A DNA stretch of 64,000 bases from Asticcacaulis excentricus (GTDB lineage Bacteria > Pseudomonadota > Alphaproteobacteria > Caulobacterales > Caulobacteraceae). Where the stretch lies: contig NZ_AP018827.1 in assembly GCF_003966695.1 (NCBI RefSeq), forward strand, positions 1,116,001 to 1,180,000, read 5' to 3'. A program made the position numbers and the translations under genes. This document shows, piece after piece, positions 50,969 to 59,662 of the stretch (the stretch's first letter is position 1; the number at the start of each line of letters is the position of its first letter). The notes beneath the pieces are model-generated. The model searched no databases, was not told where the DNA came from, and worked only from the letters and a program-made list of their open reading frames with translations.

Positions 50969-53221
50969 ATGACCGTTCCGCTTACCCCCCCTGCCTCCCT
51001 GTCCTGCCGTTATATGGAGGGCGACGCCACTGAGCTGACGCAACTCAAGGGAGAGGCCGTAGATGCTATAGACACCGCCATGGTGATCACCGACACCAGC
51101 GGCCGGTTTCTGTATGTCAACGAAGCGTTTCGCAACCTGCTTGGGTTCAGCGCCTCGGAGTTAAGCGGTCATACGCTGGGGGATCTGTGCCGCCTGCATT
51201 CGGATTCGTGTGAGCACCTCGAAGACATACTGAGCGACGTCCACCGCAACGGTCAGCGCAGCGGCGAGCTGCTGGTTCATGATCGCAACGGTCACCCGAT
51301 GTGGGTGTCTTTCAGCGCCACCGCCATGACCGACGCCGCCCATCGCCGTCGCGTCATCGCCACGGTCAGCGACATCACCTACGCCAAGCTGAACGAAACG
51401 CTGCAATGTCTGGTGTTCGACGCGCTCTTACAGGATAAGCCCCTGTCCGAAACCCTGTCCCTGCTCTGCCTTGAAGTGGGACACATGGTGCAGGACGTCA
51501 GCATGTCGGTCCTGCGCGTGGCGGAGGGAAAGCTAAGCCCACTGGCCGCGCCAGGATTACCCGACTGGTACAATGCCGCCATCGAAGGCCTCGCCATTGG
51601 CCCCGTTGTCGGCTCGTGCGGGACCGCCGCTTGGCGCGGCGAGCCCGTCATGGTCAATGACATGCGCTCCGATCCCCTGTGGGCGCCTTATCAGGCATTG
51701 GCCGAGCCGCTGGGTTACACCGCCTGCTGGTCCACGCCCTTCAAGGACAAGGCAGGCAAGGTCATCGGCACCTTCGCCTTCTATTCAACCCAGCCGTTCG
51801 TCCTCAATACCTTCGTGCAGAGCATTGTCGATGTCTGCACACAGTTATGCACCCTGGCTTTCGAAAAGGATGCTTTTCAGACACGTATTCAGTATCTGGC
51901 CCATCATGACTCCCTGACCGGCTTGCCCAATCGCGGCTTCTACCAGACACGTCTGGCCGAAGAAGCTGCGCGTGCCACACGTCAGAAGACGCAACTGGCC
52001 CTGCATCTGATCGACCTTGACCGCTTCAAGGAGGTCAATGACACCATGGGGCACATGGTCGGCGACGAAGTGCTGATCACCGTTGCCGAAACCCTGCGCG
52101 ATCTGGCCAGCCCCGGCGACGTGCTGGCGCGACTGGGGGGCGACGAATTCGTCTTTCTTCAGGTCGGCGTGACCCAGCGCGCTCAGGCCGAAGCCAAGGC
52201 CGAGGCGCTGGTCAGCGCCCTTCAATCGGAGATGCACGCACAATTTGGTCATCAGGCCCCCGATGTCGGGGCCAGCCTTGGCTTTGCCCTCTATCCCGAC
52301 GAAGGCCCGACGCTTGATCGCCTGACGCGCCACGCCGATATGGCGCTGTATAAGGCCAAAACGGATGGTCGCGGCTGCTGGCGCGCCTTCGATGCCACCA
52401 TGGCCGAGGCCCTGCGCCGCCGTCGCCGCCTTGAGGCCGATCTGCGTGACGCGCTTGCGCACGGTCAGCGAGGCCTGTCGCTGGTCTATCAGCCGCAGTT
52501 CTGCCTGAACCTCAATCGTTTCATCGGTTATGAGGCTCTGGTACGCTGGACGCACCCGGAACTGGGGGCGATCCCGCCGTGTGATTTCATTCCGGTGGCC
52601 GAAGAGGCCGGCCTGATCACCGCTCTGGGGCAATGGATATTGTCGCGCGCGCTGGAAACCGCCGCCACCTGGCCTGCGCATCTGAACCTTGCGGTCAATC
52701 TGTCGCCGTTGCAAATCTGCGAGGGCGATCTGACCCGCTATGTGCAGCAGGAACTGATCCGCACGGGCTTCCGGCCGCAGCGTCTGGAACTGGAGGTCAC
52801 CGAAGGCGTGCTGATCGAAAACACCGACCGCGCCCTGCACGTGCTGCGCCAGCTCAAGGCCATGGGCGTGCGTATCGCCATGGACGATTTCGGCACCGGC
52901 TATTCCTCGCTCTCCTACCTTCAGACCTTCCCCTTCGACCTGATCAAGATCGACCGTAGCTTTGTCGAAGGTCTGACGCCGTCGCCGGACCGCAAGGTGC
53001 ACAAGCACGGCATACCGGCCGAAGCGATCGTGCGCGCCGTTATCGGTATGGCGCACGCTATCAACATACCGGTCATCGCCGAAGGCGTGGAAACTCAGGA
53101 ACAGATGGACCTGCTGCGCGACATGGGTGCCGATGCCGTACAGGGCTATCTGATCGGGCGGCCGCAGGCCTATTGCCTCAGTGAAGCGCCGCCTGCGCTT
53201 TTGGCAGCGGGTCAGCGCTGA
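50969..53221 (+). CDS. PAS-GAF-GGDEF-EAL cyclic di-GMP protein
   Basis: A 750-residue cytosolic regulator of cyclic di-GMP. PAS (about 30-140), GAF (about 150-300), GGDEF (about 310-470, active GGDEF near 390 with DLDRFKEVND) and EAL (about 490-745). The EAL catalytic residues are present: YEALVRW, AVNLSPLQI, LEVTEG, MDDFGTGYSSLSYL, LIKIDRSF and IAEGVETQ. The inhibitory RxxD site is replaced by SPGD, so product inhibition may be lost. Both activities are plausible; which dominates is unknown. Follows the ABC-F gene by 90 bases. Confidence 0.95.
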   Translation: MTVPLTPPASLSCRYMEGDATELTQLKGEAVDAIDTAMVITDTSGRFLYVNEAFRNLLGFSASELSGHTLGDLCRLHSDSCEHLEDILSDVHRNGQRSGELLVHDRNGHPMWVSFSATAMTDAAHRRRVIATVSDITYAKLNETLQCLVFDALLQDKPLSETLSLLCLEVGHMVQDVSMSVLRVAEGKLSPLAAPGLPDWYNAAIEGLAIGPVVGSCGTAAWRGEPVMVNDMRSDPLWAPYQALAEPLGYTACWSTPFKDKAGKVIGTFAFYSTQPFVLNTFVQSIVDVCTQLCTLAFEKDAFQTRIQYLAHHDSLTGLPNRGFYQTRLAEEAARATRQKTQLALHLIDLDRFKEVNDTMGHMVGDEVLITVAETLRDLASPGDVLARLGGDEFVFLQVGVTQRAQAEAKAEALVSALQSEMHAQFGHQAPDVGASLGFALYPDEGPTLDRLTRHADMALYKAKTDGRGCWRAFDATMAEALRRRRRLEADLRDALAHGQRGLSLVYQPQFCLNLNRFIGYEALVRWTHPELGAIPPCDFIPVAEEAGLITALGQWILSRALETAATWPAHLNLAVNLSPLQICEGDLTRYVQQELIRTGFRPQRLELEVTEGVLIENTDRALHVLRQLKAMGVRIAMDDFGTGYSSLSYLQTFPFDLIKIDRSFVEGLTPSPDRKVHKHGIPAEAIVRAVIGMAHAINIPVIAEGVETQEQMDLLRDMGADAVQGYLIGRPQAYCLSEAPPALLAAGQR

Positions 53222-53269
53222 GGCCCTAGCGGCGCGGGCCGATGACAGGCCTCTGCCCCGGTTGTGGCT

Positions 53270-53299
53270 TTGACTTTGACGCCACCCGGTCGCTATTAT
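53270..53299 (+). promoter_or_regulatory. Probable sigma-70 promoter of nagR
   Basis: TTGACT (53270-53275), an 18-base spacer, then TATTAT (53294-53299). Transcription would begin near 53306, about 65 bases before the regulator start. Confidence 0.6.
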
Positions 53300-53370
53300 A
53301 CTGGGTCTGAGTCGCCGACACCTGCGGCTTGATTGAGAGCGGCAGAGGTCGCGAGAGAGACTTAAACTCC

Positions 53371-54108
53371 ATGTCCATCATAGACTCTGTCGGTCGCCTC
53401 GAAAAAAACGATCCCGCCCCGCTCTATCTGCAACTGCAAAAGGTGTTGCGCGAAGCCATCCGCGCGCGCGTCTTTGTGGCCGATGACGCCATCCCGCCCG
53501 AACGCGATCTGGCCGAAGCCTTTGACGTCTCACGCATTACTGTGCGCAAGGCCATTGACGGGCTGGTCAACGAAGGGCTTCTGACGCGCCGTCGCGGGGC
53601 CGGCACCTTTGTCGCCGCCCGCGTCGAAAAGAGCTTTTCCAAGCTGTCCTCCTTTTCCGAAGACATGATCTCGCGCGGCCGCAAACCGCACAGCGTCTGG
53701 GTCAGTAAGTCGGAAGGGGCCGTCACCCCCGAAGAAGCCCTGTCTCTGGGTCTGTCGCCCGGTTCGCTGGTCTATCGCTTTCACCGCATCCGGTATGCCG
53801 ACGATTCGACCATGGCGCTGGAATATTCGACCATTCCCGGCTATTGCCTGCCTTCGATCGAAGCGGTCGGCGATTCGCTCTATGCGGCGCTGGAAACCTC
53901 CGGCCACCGTCCGGTGCGCGCGCTTCAGCGCCTGCGCGCTATCTCCTTTTCGCGCGATCAGGCCGAACAGTTGAATGTCACAGCCGGTGAGCCCGGCCTG
54001 TTTATCGAACGGCGTGGTTTTCTGGCCGACGGGCGCGCCGCTGAATTCACCCAGAGCTATTATCGCGGCGACGCCTATGATGTGGTCGCCGAACTGAACG
54101 ATCTCTAG
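53371..54108 (+). CDS. GntR/UTRA-family regulator of GlcNAc use (NagR/NagQ-like)
   Basis: A 245-residue repressor-type protein. The N-terminal winged helix (about 15-80, LYLQLQKVLREAIRARVF then PPERDLAEAFDVSRITVRKAI and LLTRRRGAGTFV) is followed by a UTRA effector domain (about 95-240, SFSEDMISRGRKP and LEYSTIPGYCLP), as in YvoA/DasR. ATG 53371 is preferred over 53329. It heads the nagX-nagP-nagK-nagA cluster, so GlcNAc-6-P or GlcN-6-P is the likely effector. The TAG stop starts copy B of the dispersed palindrome. Confidence 0.9.
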   Translation: MSIIDSVGRLEKNDPAPLYLQLQKVLREAIRARVFVADDAIPPERDLAEAFDVSRITVRKAIDGLVNEGLLTRRRGAGTFVAARVEKSFSKLSSFSEDMISRGRKPHSVWVSKSEGAVTPEEALSLGLSPGSLVYRFHRIRYADDSTMALEYSTIPGYCLPSIEAVGDSLYAALETSGHRPVRALQRLRAISFSRDQAEQLNVTAGEPGLFIERRGFLADGRAAEFTQSYYRGDAYDVVAELNDL

Positions 54109-54232
54109 AGCGAAATGACTTTAGGTGGAAACGCCATTTCGCTCTAAATTTTTGTTTTGTCGCGATGTTTTTGCGAAAAAACCGCTCACACTTTTGGCTT
54201 CGCCGAACTTCGTTTCCGCACATCGCTCTAAG
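54106..54232. repeat. Dispersed two-hairpin palindrome, copy B
   Basis: First hairpin AGAGCGAAATG with CATTTCGCTCT (54107-54146). Second hairpin from GCGATG (about 54161) to CATCGC (about 54225), with the core GAAAAAACCGCTCACACTTT and an extra GGCTTCGCCGAACTTCG insert relative to copy A. The element starts at the TAG of the GntR gene. Confidence 0.85.
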
Positions 54233-54306
54233 CCAAACACGCCTTTTGACTTTTGCGCGTAATCGGGCATCGTCCCCCTCTGCATCATCAGGCGGGGAGA
54301 CAGCCA

Positions 54307-55443
54307 ATGAGTGATCCGAAGACCGCGGTGCAACGCCTGCCCTCTCTGGATGTCCTGCGCGGCCTGACGGTCATCGGCATGATCCTCGTCAATGCGACGG
54401 CAGGCATGTATTACGGCCTTCAGGCCAAGGTTTTTCCGCTGCTTCTGCACGCCCACTGGGAAGGACTTAAGATCGCGGATGTGGTCTTTCCGGCCTTCCT
54501 GACCATGGTTGGCCTGTCAATCCCCATGGCCCTACACAAGGCCAAGATGACGACGGGCCTCGATGCCGCTCAGGCCCGCAAGATCGGCTGGCGCGTCGTT
54601 CGGCTGTTTCTCATCGGCTGGCTGTTGTCGAACCTTGGCTGGCTGGCGCATTTCGATGGCGAGCCCTGGCGCTTCTGGGGCGTGCTGCAACGCATCGGCC
54701 TCGTTTATGGCGCAGCGGCGGTGCTGTTCCTGTGGTTTGGGCCGAAGACGCGACTGGGGATCGGTGCAGCCATCCTGCTGCTCTACTGGCCCCTGAGCCT
54801 GCTTCCGGCGCTTGATGGCTTGTCGGGCGATATCTGGGAGCGCGGCCACAATTTCATCGCCTCGGTCGATCGCCTGATGTTCGGCGCGGGCGGCCATAAC
54901 TACGTCAAGGGGCCGGAAGGCTACGACCCCGAAGGCCTGCTCGGCACCCTGCCCGCCCTCGCGCAGGCTTTGCTCGGCATGGCGGTGGGTGAGTTCCTGA
55001 TGCAAAGCCACAGGCGCAGCGCCCTGACCCTCGCCGGGGCAGGCGCGGTTCTGCTGATCGTCGGCGCAGGCTGGGGCTTTGTCTTTCCGGTTATCAAGGA
55101 CATCTGGTCGTCCTCCTTTGTGCTGGTGACGACGGGGATCACCTTCCTGGCTCTGGCGCCGCTGCATGCGTGGCTTGATAATCGCGACACCCCACTGCAT
55201 GGCCCCCTCAGCCTGCCCGTAACCTTCGCCAGCGCCTTTGGCCTCAACGCCATTGCCGCCTATGTGCTGCATTTTCTGATGAACCCGCTGCTCGGCTGGG
55301 ATTTACTGACCCAAACCTATGTCTTGAGCCGCGCCACAGTGGGCGAGGCCGTGGCAGCCCTGTTTCCCGTCGCCCTGTTCATTCTCTGCGTCTGGCTGCC
55401 GGTCGAATATCTGCGCCGCAAGGGTTGGATCATAAAGGTTTAA
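54307..55443 (+). CDS. nagX: NagX-type membrane protein (DUF5009, acyltransferase-like)
   Basis: A 378-residue protein with about ten membrane helices, of the family related to heparan-alpha-glucosaminide N-acetyltransferase. The N-terminal LPSLDVLRGLTVIGMILVNATAG is diagnostic, including the conserved D-x-x-R-G. The genome neighbourhood (GlcNAc regulator, transporter, kinase, deacetylase) matches nagX clusters in other proteobacteria. ATG 54307 follows GGGGAG. Its biochemical role in GlcNAc use is not settled; cross-membrane sugar acetylation is a hypothesis from homology. Confidence 0.88.
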   Translation: MSDPKTAVQRLPSLDVLRGLTVIGMILVNATAGMYYGLQAKVFPLLLHAHWEGLKIADVVFPAFLTMVGLSIPMALHKAKMTTGLDAAQARKIGWRVVRLFLIGWLLSNLGWLAHFDGEPWRFWGVLQRIGLVYGAAAVLFLWFGPKTRLGIGAAILLLYWPLSLLPALDGLSGDIWERGHNFIASVDRLMFGAGGHNYVKGPEGYDPEGLLGTLPALAQALLGMAVGEFLMQSHRRSALTLAGAGAVLLIVGAGWGFVFPVIKDIWSSSFVLVTTGITFLALAPLHAWLDNRDTPLHGPLSLPVTFASAFGLNAIAAYVLHFLMNPLLGWDLLTQTYVLSRATVGEAVAALFPVALFILCVWLPVEYLRRKGWIIKV

Positions 55444-55519
55444 AGCCGCCATTTAGCCCAATTTATATCCAATTTTACCGTTAGGGGCGACCATTTCGGG
55501 GGCGAAAATCGCTGCCAAA

Positions 55520-55607
55520 CAATTGAAACCAAGTTTTCTATAGACAAAATAGCGATTTTGCTCTCCTATCTGGACAATACCAAAATGCAGAATAGGTCCT
55601 ATAGATC
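55520..55607 (+). promoter_or_regulatory. Candidate control region of nagP
   Basis: AT-rich compared with the surroundings. Two copies of CTATAGA occur at 55538-55544 and 55599-55605, 61 bases apart, the second overlapping a small palindrome ATAGGTCCTAT just before the ATG. TTGAAA at about 55523 is a possible -35. These are candidate operator half-sites for the GntR regulator; no match to a documented motif is claimed. Confidence 0.35.
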
Positions 55608-56879
55608 ATGAATGCGTCTCCCCCGGAAAAAGCCCCCAGTCTTGTCGTCACCATGGGCCTGATTGGCCTGATGTTCTTCATCTTCGGTTTTGTGACCTGG
55701 CTGAACGGACCGCTGATCACCTTCGTCAAGTTCGCCTTCGACCTTGATGATGTCGGCTCCTTCATGGTGCTGATGGTGTTCTATATGTCCTATTTCGTGC
55801 TGGCCCTGCCCTCGGCCTTCATCCTGAAGGTGACGGGCATGAAGAAGGGCATGGCGCTGGGGCTTTTGGTCATGGCGGTGGGCGCCGCCATGTTCGGGCA
55901 GTTCGCCACCCATCGCATCTATGTCGGGGCCATGACGGGCCTGTTCACCATCGGCGCGGGTCTGGCGCTGCTGCAAACGGCGGCCAACCCCTATATCTCC
56001 ATCGTTGGCCCCATCGAATCGGCGGCGCAGCGCATCGCCGTCATGGGCATTTTCAACAAGCTGGCAGGCATCGCCGCTCCCTTCGTCTTCGGCGCTCTGG
56101 TGATGAGCGGCATTACCGAGTTCGGAGCCAAGCTGGAGGCCACGACCGACCCCGCCGCCCGCGAGTTGCTGCTCAGCGGCTTCGCGCAAAAGGTCCTGTG
56201 GCCCTATATGGGTATGGCTGCCCTGCTGGTGGCGCTGGCTGTCTTCGTGCTGAAGTCGCCCCTGCCCGAACTTAAGGGCGAGTCTAAGGCCGAGATTACT
56301 TCGCAAAAAGGCGGCAAGGGCCTGTTCGCTCACCCCAACCTGTTCTTCGGCGTCCTGTGTATCTTCCTCTATGTCGGTGTTGAAGTCATGGCCGGTGACG
56401 CCATCGGCACCTATGGCGCGGCCTTTGGCCTGCCGCTCGACCGCACGGTCCTGTTCACCTCGCTGACCCTGGCCGGTATGCTGGTCGGTTATATCGTTGG
56501 CTGGATCGTCATTCCGCGTTTTGTTTCGCAGGAAAAATACCTCGCCTTCTCAGCCATTCTGGGTGTGCTGTTCACTCTGGGGGCCTTCCTGACCAAGGAC
56601 TATGTCTCGGTTGGTTTCGTCGCCGCCCTGGGCTTTGCCAACGCCATGATGTGGCCGGCTATCTTCCCGCTGGGCATCCGCGGCCTTGGCCGTCATACCG
56701 AGATCGGCTCGGCCCTGATGATCATGGGCATCTGTGGCGGGGCCATCCTGCCGCGCCTCTATGTTGGTCTGGCTGAGGCCATACCGTTCCAGACGGCCTT
56801 CCTCGTGGTGATGGCGCCGGCCTATCTCTACATCCTGTTCTTCGCCCTGTTCGGCAGCCGCGTGGCGGCCAAGGGGTAA
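55608..56879 (+). CDS. nagP: N-acetylglucosamine MFS transporter NagP
   Basis: A 423-residue sugar:H+ symporter of the FucP/NagP group, with 12 predicted helices. Diagnostic stretches are LMFFIFGFVTWLNGPLITFV, then GAGLALLQTAANPYISIVGP and MGIFNKLAGIAAPFVFGAL. It moves GlcNAc from the periplasm into the cytosol unphosphorylated, which fits the presence of a GlcNAc kinase instead of a PTS. The start ATG 55608 has a weak ribosome site. nagK follows after 11 bases. Confidence 0.94.
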   Translation: MNASPPEKAPSLVVTMGLIGLMFFIFGFVTWLNGPLITFVKFAFDLDDVGSFMVLMVFYMSYFVLALPSAFILKVTGMKKGMALGLLVMAVGAAMFGQFATHRIYVGAMTGLFTIGAGLALLQTAANPYISIVGPIESAAQRIAVMGIFNKLAGIAAPFVFGALVMSGITEFGAKLEATTDPAARELLLSGFAQKVLWPYMGMAALLVALAVFVLKSPLPELKGESKAEITSQKGGKGLFAHPNLFFGVLCIFLYVGVEVMAGDAIGTYGAAFGLPLDRTVLFTSLTLAGMLVGYIVGWIVIPRFVSQEKYLAFSAILGVLFTLGAFLTKDYVSVGFVAALGFANAMMWPAIFPLGIRGLGRHTEIGSALMIMGICGGAILPRLYVGLAEAIPFQTAFLVVMAPAYLYILFFALFGSRVAAKG

Positions 56880-56890
56880 AGGACGTGGAT

Positions 56891-57790
56891 ATGACGCAGT
56901 ACTTCCTCGGCATAGATGGCGGCGGCTCCAATTGCCGCGCGCGTCTGCGTGACGCCGAAGGCCGCCTTCTGGGCGAAGGCATGAGCGGGTCGGCCAATAT
57001 CCGTCTGGGGCTCGACCTCGTCTGGGGCCACATCCTCGAGGCCACGGATCAGGCGCTGGCGCAGGCCGGACTGACGCGCGAGGCCTTTGCTCGCACCGCG
57101 ATCGGGTTGGGTCTGGCCGGTATCACCACCGCCGAAGACGCCGCCCGCACGATTGCCGCCGGGCCGCGCTTTGCCTTTGCGTCGGCCGGAACCGACGCTC
57201 ACGCCGCCGTGCTGGGGGCCTTTTCGGGCCGCGACGGCGCGATTCTGATCACCGGCACCGGCTCGGCGGGCTATGCCTGGGTAAAGGGCAAGGGTCATGC
57301 GGTCGGCGGCTGGGGCTTTGAAGTCTCCGACGATGGGTCTGCGGCTGTTCTGGGCCGCGAAGCGACGCGCGTCGCCCTGCACGCCTATGATGGCCTTGCG
57401 CCGCGCAGCGCCTTCACCGACGCCGTGATGGCGCGCTTCAACGATCAGCCGTCGCAGGTCGTGGCCTGGGCGACGACGGCGCGCCCCAAGGACTACGGCA
57501 CGCTGGCCCCGCTGATCCTGTCGCACGCGCAGGACGGCGATGCCGTGGCCGTGGCCCTGATCGAACAGGCGGCCCGTGATCTGGGCCGCTATATCCGCCG
57601 CCTGAACGAGCTGGGGGCCGCGCAGGTCTGCCTTGTCGGCGGCATGGCGGGCGTGCTGACACCGTGGCTGGCCCCGTGGACCCGGCCGCTTCTGGCCACG
57701 CCGGAACAGGACGCCATCGAAGGCGCGCTGCTGATGGCCAAGGGCGCAGGCAATGGCCTGAGTTCGGTTACTAGTGAGGTTGTTTCGTGA
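56891..57790 (+). CDS. nagK: N-acetylglucosamine kinase (BadF/BcrA ATPase family)
   Basis: Phosphorylates cytosolic GlcNAc to GlcNAc-6-P. It has 299 residues from ATG 56891 (AAAGGA about 8 bases upstream; a GTG two codons earlier is too close). Actin-like ATPase motifs: FLGIDGGGSNCRARL (phosphate 1), GAILITGTGSAGYAW (phosphate 2) and the adenosine motif VCLVGGMAGVL. The WGFEVSDDGSAAVLGREA block resembles proteobacterial GlcNAc kinases of this fold. Between nagP and nagA, overlapping nagA by four bases (GTGA). Confidence 0.92.
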   Translation: MTQYFLGIDGGGSNCRARLRDAEGRLLGEGMSGSANIRLGLDLVWGHILEATDQALAQAGLTREAFARTAIGLGLAGITTAEDAARTIAAGPRFAFASAGTDAHAAVLGAFSGRDGAILITGTGSAGYAWVKGKGHAVGGWGFEVSDDGSAAVLGREATRVALHAYDGLAPRSAFTDAVMARFNDQPSQVVAWATTARPKDYGTLAPLILSHAQDGDAVAVALIEQAARDLGRYIRRLNELGAAQVCLVGGMAGVLTPWLAPWTRPLLATPEQDAIEGALLMAKGAGNGLSSVTSEVVS

Positions 57791-58923
57791 GTTTTACCCT
57801 TTCTAATGCCCGCCTTGTCACGCCGGTCGGCGTCGTCGAAGGCTCCCTGACCATCGACGGTGACCATATCACCGCCATCGGGGCCGAAACCGGCGGGCTT
57901 GATCTCGAAGGCGGCTATCTGCTGCCGGGCTTTATCGACACGCAGGTCAATGGCGGGGGCGGTGTGCTGTTCAACGACACCCCGACCGCCGAAGCCATTG
58001 CCGCCATCGGGGCCGCGCATCGCACCTATGGCACGACGGGCTTCTTCACCACCCTGATTTCGGACGATCTGAGCGTGGTGGACAAGGCCCTGCGCGCCAC
58101 CGAAGCCGCCATCGCCCAGGGTGTGCCCGGCGTGCTGGGCATCCATATCGAAGGGCCCTTCCTCAATGTAAAGCGCAAGGGCACCCACGACGAGAGCAAG
58201 TTCCGCCGCCTCGATGCTGAGGCCGTGCGACTTTTGTCCTCGCTCAAAGCGGGTAAGGTGCTGGTGACGCTGGCCCCCGAACTGGCCGCCCCGGAGGACA
58301 TCCGGGCGCTGGCCGAGGCGGGCGTGATTATCGCCGCTGGACATACGGACGCCACCTATGCCGAAGCGCGGCGCGGCTTTGAGGCGGGCATTACCGGCGT
58401 CACCCACCTCTACAACGCCATGTCGCCCCTGTCGCATCGCGCGCCGGGTGTCGTCGGGGCCGTGCTCGAAAGCGACGACATCTATGCCGGCATCATCGTC
58501 GATGGGGCGCACGTCGATCCGGTGGCCCTGAAGATCGCGCTGAAAAGCCGCCCGCATGACCGCTTCATGCTGGTGACCGACGCCATGCCGACGGTGGGCT
58601 CTGCCACCAAGCACTTTAACCTGATGGGTAAGGATATCCGCGTCGAAAACGGCGTCTGCGTCGGGCCGGACGGCACTTTGGCCGGGTCCGATCTTGATAT
58701 GGCTACCGCGGTGCGCAACAGCGTTCAGATGCTGGACCTGCCGCTGGAAACGGCTTCGATGATGGCCTCCGAAGCCCCCGCGCGCTTCATGAAGCTGCCC
58801 AGGACCTACGGCCATCTGGCGGTCGGCGCGCGTGCGGACCTTGTATGGCTCGATGCCGACCTTCAGGTGCGCGGCGTGTGGATCGGCGGTCAATCGGACG
58901 AGGCCCTGCGCAAGGCCGCGTAA
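57787..58923 (+). CDS. nagA: N-acetylglucosamine-6-phosphate deacetylase
   Basis: Removes acetate from GlcNAc-6-P to give GlcN-6-P. It has 378 residues and starts at GTG 57787, overlapping the nagK stop. Amidohydrolase landmarks: GFIDTQVNGGGGVLFND, HIEGPFLNVKRKGTHD (metal Glu), AGHTDATYAEARRGFEAGITGVTHLYNAM (metal His pair), then VTDAMPTVGS (catalytic Asp). The next step, GlcN-6-P deamination, needs a nagB-type gene that is not in this window. Confidence 0.97.
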   Translation: MSFTLSNARLVTPVGVVEGSLTIDGDHITAIGAETGGLDLEGGYLLPGFIDTQVNGGGGVLFNDTPTAEAIAAIGAAHRTYGTTGFFTTLISDDLSVVDKALRATEAAIAQGVPGVLGIHIEGPFLNVKRKGTHDESKFRRLDAEAVRLLSSLKAGKVLVTLAPELAAPEDIRALAEAGVIIAAGHTDATYAEARRGFEAGITGVTHLYNAMSPLSHRAPGVVGAVLESDDIYAGIIVDGAHVDPVALKIALKSRPHDRFMLVTDAMPTVGSATKHFNLMGKDIRVENGVCVGPDGTLAGSDLDMATAVRNSVQMLDLPLETASMMASEAPARFMKLPRTYGHLAVGARADLVWLDADLQVRGVWIGGQSDEALRKAA

Positions 58924-58948
58924 CCGGTTTAAACCCTACCAAAGACGA

Positions 58949-58980
58949 AACGCCCGGCTGATCGCTCAGCCGGGCGTTTT
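58949..58980. terminator. Bidirectional intrinsic terminator after nagA
   Basis: AACGCCCGGCTGA and TCAGCCGGGCGTTTT arms with a short TCGC loop. It ends the nag operon and can also end the convergent OmpA lipoprotein gene. Confidence 0.92.
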
Positions 58981-58982
58981 GA

Positions 58983-59546
58983 TTACGACAGAACTACGAT
59001 CACCACCCGGCGGTTGGCCGCGCGGCCTTCTACTGTGGAATTCGGTGCAACGGGCTGTTCCGCCCCGTAAGAGATAGAGGCCATACGATTCAGCGCCACG
59101 CCCTGACTGTTCAGGAAGCGCTTCACGCTGTCGGCGCGGGCATTGCCGAGGCGATAGTTGATGTCATCCGTCCCGGTCGAATCGGTAAAGCCCTGAATTT
59201 CCAGATAGACATTCTTGTTGTCGCGCTTCAGCCGCGCGGCGAGGTCGGCCAGCACCTGTTTGCCCTGCTCAGACAGAACGGCCTTATCAGTGTCGAACCT
59301 GATGGAATCATCGCTCAGAACGACGGAATAGTTGAACTTGCCTTCGGCCAGCTTGCCCGCCGCCGTGGCGCGGCTCAGCGCCTCCTGCGTCGTCTGATCG
59401 AGTTGCGTGAGACGGGTCTCCTGCTGGTCGATCCGGCCATTGGTCGCCGTAATCTTGTCATCGACGTACTTGTGGCTGGCACAGGCCGTCACGGACAGCA
59501 TAAGGGGGATCGCCACAAGCAGGGCCCCGGATTTTAAACGCGTCAT
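58983..59546 (-). CDS. OmpA-family lipoprotein
   Basis: A 187-residue outer membrane lipoprotein with lipobox VTAC (Cys near 22). A coiled-coil segment (about 30-65, ITATNGRIDQQETRLTQLDQTTQEAL) precedes a C-terminal OmpA-like peptidoglycan-binding domain: IRFDTDKAVLSEQGKQVLADLAARL, then YLEIQGFTDSTGTDDINYRLGNARADSV. It is similar in architecture to Pal but distinct. Convergent with nagA. Start ATG has AAAGG upstream. Confidence 0.93.
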   Translation of the reverse strand: MTRLKSGALLVAIPLMLSVTACASHKYVDDKITATNGRIDQQETRLTQLDQTTQEALSRATAAGKLAEGKFNYSVVLSDDSIRFDTDKAVLSEQGKQVLADLAARLKRDNKNVYLEIQGFTDSTGTDDINYRLGNARADSVKRFLNSQGVALNRMASISYGAEQPVAPNSTVEGRAANRRVVIVVLS

Positions 59547-59662
59547 CGAAAACCTTTCTGTTCACGAATCCACCCATTTCCGCCACGCCCTTTGATTGAT
59601 AAGGCAAAAATCGACCGAAAAAGGGCACGTGCTGGCCGTCGGTTGCGAACCGCATCGTCCTT

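Noticed and set aside
51845-53056. 403-codon open frame on the minus strand
   Set aside because: Antisense to the GGDEF-EAL coding sequence, whose catalytic motifs are intact.
57589-58893. 434-codon open frame on the minus strand
   Set aside because: Antisense to nagA and nagK; no independent motif.
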